From Xanthomonas codiaei (lineage in GTDB: Bacteria > Pseudomonadota > Gammaproteobacteria > Xanthomonadales > Xanthomonadaceae): 64,000 bases of DNA. The stretch spans positions 124,001-188,000 of the forward strand of contig NZ_MDEC01000006.1 in assembly GCF_002939785.1 (NCBI RefSeq), given 5' to 3'. The notes beneath the pieces are model-generated. The model was given only the letters and a program-made list of their open reading frames with translations, was not told the origin of the DNA and searched no databases. Shown here piece after piece: positions 59,678 to 64,000 of the stretch. A program made the translations under genes and the position numbers. The first letter of the stretch is position 1. Each line of letters starts with the position of its first letter.

Positions 59678-60183
59678 TAAAGCGCCGCGTAGTCCACCGA
59701 CACCACCACGAAGGTCTGCCTGCCCGCCGGCAGCTGCGCCTCGAATTCGTCGTCCACCCGCTTTTTCAGCAGTGCGCGGGCCAGCGGCGAATCGATGCTG
59801 ATCCAGCCGCGCGCGGCATCGGTTTCGTCCGGGCCGACGATGCGGTAGCGCAGCAGCTCGCCGCTGTCGGCATCTTCCAGTTCCACCTGCGCACCGAAGA
59901 ACACCGCCTGCGGGTCGGTGGGTGCGGTGTCCACCACCCGCAGCGCTTCCAGGCGCTTGCTGAGGTAACGCACCCGGCGGTCGATCTCGCCGAGCTGCTT
60001 CTTGCGGTAGGTGTACTCGGCATTTTCCGAGCGGTCGCCCTCGGCGGCCGCCGCCGCCAGCGCGCGCACCACCTCCGGCCGCCGCACGCGCCACAGCTCT
60101 TCCAGCTCGGCCTTCAGGCGGGCGTGCCCTTCGGGGGTGATCAGCGCAGTGCTTTTTTCGGCAGGCGGGCGCCAGCGGCTCAT
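59677..60183 (-). CDS. greB: transcription elongation factor GreB
   Basis: 168 residues. GreB rescues backtracked RNA polymerase by stimulating transcript cleavage. The N-terminal coiled coil ends in the acidic tip [17 protein letters not shown] with the catalytic DxxxE, and the C-terminal FKBP-like domain follows ([37 protein letters not shown]). The stop TAG reads across the 3-bp target duplication of MITE copy C and one base of the element. Without the element the same stop would form, so the protein is unchanged. It is convergent to rimO. Confidence 0.93.
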   Translation of the reverse strand: MSRWRPPAEKSTALITPEGHARLKAELEELWRVRRPEVVRALAAAAAEGDRSENAEYTYRKKQLGEIDRRVRYLSKRLEALRVVDTAPTDPQAVFFGAQVELEDADSGELLRYRIVGPDETDAARGWISIDSPLARALLKKRVDDEFEAQLPAGRQTFVVVSVDYAAL

Positions 60184-60293
60184 GGGCGGGCTTGGGATGA
60201 AGGATGGGGCGCGATGCTAGCGCGCATGGTCCACTTGCGCATCCGTCGCCGCACGGTGAAGCTTTGCGCCATTCCTAAGACACGGACGTCGTC

Positions 60294-61760
60294 ATGTTGA
60301 TCATGCCGCTGCACAAACCCTGGTCGCGCCACAACATCCCGTGGGTGACGCTGCTGCTGGTGCTGATCAATGTCGTGGTCTATGTGGGCTACCAGCGCAA
60401 GGACGACGACCTGGTCGAGAACGCCGTGCGGTACTACGTCGACTCCGGGCTGGGCACGCTGGAAGCGCAGGCGCATGCGCGCTATCTGGAACGCACCGCC
60501 GATGCCAGGCTGCGCAGCGCGCGCCAGGCCAGGCTGGAGGCGGTGCCCGCAGCGCAGCGCATCGCCTACCTGGCGCACCTCACCCTGCACGATGTCGCCT
60601 TCGTGCAGGCGCTGCGCGACGGCACGCTGTTCAGGGACGACGAGCAGCGGCGCGAATGGCGCGGTCTGCGTGCGCCCTACGACGCGCGCCTGGCGCGGGT
60701 GTTCACCCTGCGCCATCTGCAACGCAGTTCGGAGTGGTCGCCGCAGCGGATGCTCTCGGCCACCTTCCTGCACGCCAACGCCGATCACCTGTTCGGCAAC
60801 ATGGTGTTCCTGCTGGCGCTGGGTACCTTGCTGGAAGGAGCGATCGGCAGCGGCTGGTTCCTGCTGCTGTATCTGCTGGGTGGCTTCGGCGCCAGCGCGG
60901 CCAGCCTGTGGTGGCGCTGGGGCGAGCCCGGTGGTGGGCTGGGGGCCTCCGGCGCGATCGCCGCCCTGATGGGCGCGTTCTGCGTGGTCTGGGGACGGCG
61001 TCGGGTACGGTTCTTCTACTGGTTCTTCGTGGTGTTCAACTACGTGCGTGGGCCGGCCATCCTGCTGCTGCCGCTGTGGCTGGGCTGGGAGCTGTACAGC
61101 CTGCTGGGCAGCGATGAGGGCGGCGTCGCATTCGAAGCGCATGCCGGCGGCCTGGTCAGCGGTGCAGTGCTTGGTGCGGTGCTGGTGGCCGTGCGGCAGA
61201 CCCGGCCGGCCTTCATGGATGAGCAGGATGCCGCGCAGCGCGACGACCGCTGGGAACGCGCGCAACGCCACCTGGGCCGCATGGAAAACCAGGAGGCCGA
61301 ACGCCTGCTGGCCGAGCTGGCCAGCGAGAGCCCGCACAGCCTGGAGATTGCGCTGGCCCGCTATCGCGTGGCACGCAATGCCGGCCGCCAGCAGGAGGCC
61401 GTGCGACACGCGCACATGCTGGTGTGCCTGCCCACGCACAACGCCGAGCAGACCCGCCTGCAACTGGGCGTGGCCGCCGAGCTCGGCAAGGACCGCATCG
61501 CGCTGGAGTTGCCGGCGCGCCTGGCGCTGGTGGATGCGTGTCTTCGCAACGGCTTGCTGGCCGATGCCGAGCGCCTGTTGAAGGAGTGCGACAGCACCGC
61601 GCCACGCGCCGAGCTGGCCCAGCGCTGGTTCGTGCTGGCGCTGCGCCATGGCGAATTGCAGGCCGGCGAACAACGCGCACGCCTGCTACGGCTGGTGCTG
61701 GAGCAGTTCCCGGAGCAGGGGCAAGCGAGTAAAGCGCGGTTTTTGCTGGAAAACGGCTGA
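60294..61760 (+). CDS. rhomboid protease with C-terminal helical domain
   Basis: 488 residues. A first membrane helix near the start is followed by a soluble loop of about 110 residues, then the rhomboid core: FLHANADHLFGNMVFLLALG, GASGAIAALMGAF with catalytic Ser, and FEAHAGGLVSGAVLG with catalytic His. After about residue 305 comes a soluble tail of alpha-helical repeats (TPR-like: ALVDACLRNGLLADAERLLKE, FVLALRHGELQAGEQRARLL). The tail resembles that of the DUF4013 protein encoded next door on the other strand. Substrates are unknown. Confidence 0.88.
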   Translation: MLIMPLHKPWSRHNIPWVTLLLVLINVVVYVGYQRKDDDLVENAVRYYVDSGLGTLEAQAHARYLERTADARLRSARQARLEAVPAAQRIAYLAHLTLHDVAFVQALRDGTLFRDDEQRREWRGLRAPYDARLARVFTLRHLQRSSEWSPQRMLSATFLHANADHLFGNMVFLLALGTLLEGAIGSGWFLLLYLLGGFGASAASLWWRWGEPGGGLGASGAIAALMGAFCVVWGRRRVRFFYWFFVVFNYVRGPAILLLPLWLGWELYSLLGSDEGGVAFEAHAGGLVSGAVLGAVLVAVRQTRPAFMDEQDAAQRDDRWERAQRHLGRMENQEAERLLAELASESPHSLEIALARYRVARNAGRQQEAVRHAHMLVCLPTHNAEQTRLQLGVAAELGKDRIALELPARLALVDACLRNGLLADAERLLKECDSTAPRAELAQRWFVLALRHGELQAGEQRARLLRLVLEQFPEQGQASKARFLLENG

Positions 61761-62129
61761 ATCGACGGCATAGCTTGAGCGATGCGTCTAGGCGGCGGGA
61801 AGCCTGCAGGGTGTCTCGCTCAGGGTAGGTCTGCAGCAGCGGCGACCATGACAACCGCAGCTCGAAGGTCGCTGCGGATGCACGAAGTCGTAGGCCCAGT
61901 CGCAGCGCCTCACAACCCATGGCGAGCGATCGTCGGGCGGGTGCGGATGGCGCACGGGAACCGAATGTACGAGTGCTACATCCATGCATCCGCCGCGACC
62001 GCCTGGTGGCTGCGAAGTCGTTCGATGAGCATTTCCTGGTCGTCTTCCAGGGGCGCTGCCGTCCTTGCAGCGTCCTGCGGATGCCAGTGCTGTGCACCGT
62101 GCTGGTCGGTTACGGATCGAACCAGCCAA
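61761..62129. other. 369-bp gap between the rhomboid and DUF4013 genes
   Basis: It contains the decayed MITE copy D. I see no gene. No clear terminator ends either converging gene. Confidence 0.5.
61903..62030 (+). mobile_element. MITE copy D, decayed
   Basis: About 128 bp, matching copies B and C with many substitutions (GGCGAGCGATCGTCGGGCGG, GAACCG, TGTAC, CGCGACCGCCTGGTGGC, AAGTCGTT). The ends and flanks are degenerate. Confidence 0.65.
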
Positions 62130-63404
62130 TCAAGCCGGCTGGATTGCCACCGCACGTAATGCCGCTTCCAGCTTGGCGCGCTGGGCATCGTCATCGCACT
62201 GCTCCAGCGCCTGCTGCAGCACCGCACGTGCCTGCTCATCGCGACCAAACCGCTCGGCCAGCATCAGGCCTGCGTCCAGCGACCAGGCCGGCAACATGCG
62301 GTCGCGCGGCCAGGCGGCGATGGCGGCCAGCAGGCCATCGGTGGCCAGCTGGAACTGGCCGGCCATCTTGGCGCGCTCGGCGAGCAGGGTGGCCTGCTCG
62401 GGCGTCAACGGCGTAAAGGTCGCATCCAGATCCAGCGCCTCGCGTTGCAGCGCCAGTGCGCGGCGTTCCTGTTTTTCCTGCAGCAGGCGGTTGATGTACT
62501 GGCGGGTGTGTTCGCGCAACTCGTCGTTGCGGTGATGCTGGCGGAGCAGGCGCTGATACAGCTCGTGCACTGCCAGGCTCACTGCGCGCGAGCGCACCGC
62601 ACCGCGCAAGGCCTGGAAGGCTTCGTCGGAATGGCCGTCGCGCAGGTACTGGTCTGCCTCGTCGAGCAGGCGCTGGTCCGGGTCGATGCGTTCGTGCGCA
62701 GCCCCGCCGCTGGGCACGTAGCCGAGCTCTTCGTGGTACTGGTACACCAGGTAGCCCATCAGGTGGAAGCTGGCGAACAGGGCCCAGATCGAGGTCATCA
62801 TCACTGCTGCCTCGCGCACCAGCGGGGGCAGGAATTTCAGGGCGAAGAACACCGCGGCGGTGCCGCTGCCCTGGATCACGTAAAGCAGACCGTAGGCCGC
62901 CAGATACGGCCAGCCGATGCGCAGCGCCATGTCGATCGAGACGGCCGGGTTGAGTGCGCGACGCAGGCTGCCGTCGATGGCGAGCGAGATCAGCATGCCG
63001 GGCAACAGCAGCATGGTGCCCAGATAGGCGAGGGTCAGCCCGAATGGACCGGCGATCGCGGCGGCCACGCCGATCACGATGCCCAGTGCGATGGCCAGCA
63101 GGATCAGGCGCAGCACCGCGCTGTCGAAGCTGTCGTAGCCCAGCCTGGGAGCGTCGGGCTGACCGTCGGCGGTGTGGCGCAGGATATCGAAGGCGTAGGT
63201 GTAGGTCGCCATGCCCAGCACGCCCATGACCACGAGCGTCAGGATGCCCGGCAGCAAGAGCAGTGCGCTGCACAGCGTCAGCGCGATCAACGCATACAGC
63301 GCCGAGCCGCGCAGCGGGTAGGTGGCGATGGACGGAATGCGGGTCCAGAATGGTGCGGGTGCAGCCTGCGCGGCAACCTTGCGTGCGCGAAAACGATCTT
63401 CCAT
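62130..63404 (-). CDS. DUF4013 membrane protein with helical C-terminal domain
   Basis: 424 residues. Start at the ATG at 63404 with GGGGAG upstream. The N-terminal half has about five or six membrane helices in DUF4013 style (YPLRGSALYALIALTL, TYTYAFDILRHTADG, PGMLISLAIDGSLRRALNP). The C-terminal half is soluble, helical and TPR-like (LLDEADQYLRDGHSDEAFQAL, MLAERFGRDEQARAVLQQAL). DUF4013 proteins have no assigned function. The rhomboid gene converges on it, with a related tail; a shared role is inference. Confidence 0.83.
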   Translation of the reverse strand: MEDRFRARKVAAQAAPAPFWTRIPSIATYPLRGSALYALIALTLCSALLLLPGILTLVVMGVLGMATYTYAFDILRHTADGQPDAPRLGYDSFDSAVLRLILLAIALGIVIGVAAAIAGPFGLTLAYLGTMLLLPGMLISLAIDGSLRRALNPAVSIDMALRIGWPYLAAYGLLYVIQGSGTAAVFFALKFLPPLVREAAVMMTSIWALFASFHLMGYLVYQYHEELGYVPSGGAAHERIDPDQRLLDEADQYLRDGHSDEAFQALRGAVRSRAVSLAVHELYQRLLRQHHRNDELREHTRQYINRLLQEKQERRALALQREALDLDATFTPLTPEQATLLAERAKMAGQFQLATDGLLAAIAAWPRDRMLPAWSLDAGLMLAERFGRDEQARAVLQQALEQCDDDAQRAKLEAALRAVAIQPA

Positions 63405-63860
63405 GACGCTCCCCAAGCGTGTGATGTGAAGGGATTGTGCGGTGCCGCGTGGCGCCACGCAATTGCGGCTTGCCGCCGCGGACAGCGGGGCCTGGCGACG
63501 CCCGGTCATCGGCGCAGGCGCGCCGGTTGCGGCAGCGCCCGGCCTGGGCTGGTGACCGGGTTGCCTGGTGCCCGGAGGTGGGTGCGGCCTGTCGCAGGCA
63601 GGGGCGATGCGGCACGTCGCCGCCAGGGCTGTTTGCCGATGCTGCACGCCTTGATCGGCCTGCGAGAACGGGTGTGTCCGTCGTGCCCTCATGTCGCACC
63701 GAGCGCGGAAGCGGTGATCGCCCGCGTAAACTTCGCCTCCCGTTGGTGCCGTTGCGCATTTGCCGGCGATGGCATGTTTCTCTCGACAGTCGTTCGGGTT
63801 GGCGCCAGCGGCAGCAGTGCCGCGCCGCACGACACCCCCTTATTCCACAAGGAGTCTTGT
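63405..63860. other. 456-bp divergent intergenic region
   Basis: It lies between the DUF4013 gene and the Nudix gene and should contain both promoters. The palindrome GCGTGGCGCCACGC is at 63447-63460. No gene is seen. Confidence 0.45.
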
Positions 63861-64000
63861 TTGGATCCCACCGCTACCGGCAACCCCCAGGTCCGCCTGC
63901 GCAGCATCGATGTGCTGTCCGACAACTGGTACGTGCTGCGCAAGGTCACCTTCGATTTCCAGCGCAAGGACGGCCGTTGGCAGACCCTGTCGCGCGAGGC
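63861..64000 (+). CDS. NudK-like Nudix hydrolase, 5' part
   Basis: Only the first 46 codons are in the window. The start is TTG, chosen because AAGGAG lies 6 bases upstream and the frame stays open. The translated piece LRSIDVLSDNWYVLRKVTF, DFQRKDGRWQTLSREA matches the N-terminal strand region of GDP-mannose pyrophosphatase NudK (compare LSDNYFTLHNITY in E. coli). The Nudix box itself is beyond the window end, so function rests on the N-terminal match. Such enzymes hydrolyse GDP-mannose and other nucleotide sugars. Confidence 0.7.
   Translation, partial: MDPTATGNPQVRLRSIDVLSDNWYVLRKVTFDFQRKDGRWQTLSRE

Overview
The window is bacterial chromosome with high GC, densely packed with genes on both strands. 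Gene content and order point to Xanthomonas or a very close relative: a maf-rng-yhdP-tldD block, several large TonB-dependent receptors with N-terminal carboxypeptidase-like domains, three M13 peptidases side by side, an M35 aspzincin, and xanthomonad-style dispersed intergenic repeats. I see no rRNA, tRNA, CRISPR array, prophage or complete insertion sequence. It is essentially core chromosome with many small non-autonomous repeats.

Layout. 1-7.3 kb: end of a J-domain protein, a Tat-exported PhoX-like protein, rlmH, a TonB-like energy transducer and a frameshifted TonB-dependent receptor. 7.5-21.5 kb: a SIMPL-domain protein, then maf, rng and yhdP, then tldD, darP and pmbA (both halves of the TldD/TldE protease), with a DUF6065 gene inserted on the other strand; then a DUF4870 membrane protein and a secreted M35 protease. 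22.4-24.9 kb: the tilS-xseB-ispA operon. 25-34.5 kb: an alkaline phosphatase lipoprotein, a dicarboxylate/amino-acid symporter, a methyltransferase, a membrane protein, an acyl-CoA thioesterase, two NlpC/P60 hydrolases, slyD and a DUF418 membrane protein. 34.5-38 kb: glutathione reductase behind the stump of a DadA-like gene, an alkyltransferase-like DNA-repair protein and a rhomboid protease. 38-45 kb: three M13 metallopeptidases, one lacking a zinc-ligand histidine. 45.6-54 kb: a phytoene-dehydrogenase-like oxidoreductase and two intact TonB-dependent receptors sharing a promoter motif. 54-64 kb: apbC, dcd, two tiny paralogous membrane proteins, a HIT/dienelactone-hydrolase pair, rimO, greB, a second rhomboid, a DUF4013 protein and the start of a Nudix hydrolase gene.

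The most distinctive non-gene feature is a family of five palindromic elements of about 141 bp (32.9, 42.6, 45.5, 59.5 and 61.9 kb). Two have clean 3-bp target duplications (TTA and TAA), which suggests a MITE mobilised by an IS5-type transposase encoded elsewhere. Other points worth checking are the HELTR zinc site in one M13 peptidase, the receptor frameshift, the decayed DadA-like gene that overlaps gor by ATGA, and a helical C-terminal region that looks shared by the rhomboid and DUF4013 proteins at 60-63 kb. I did not find anything I would confidently call a new multi-gene system.
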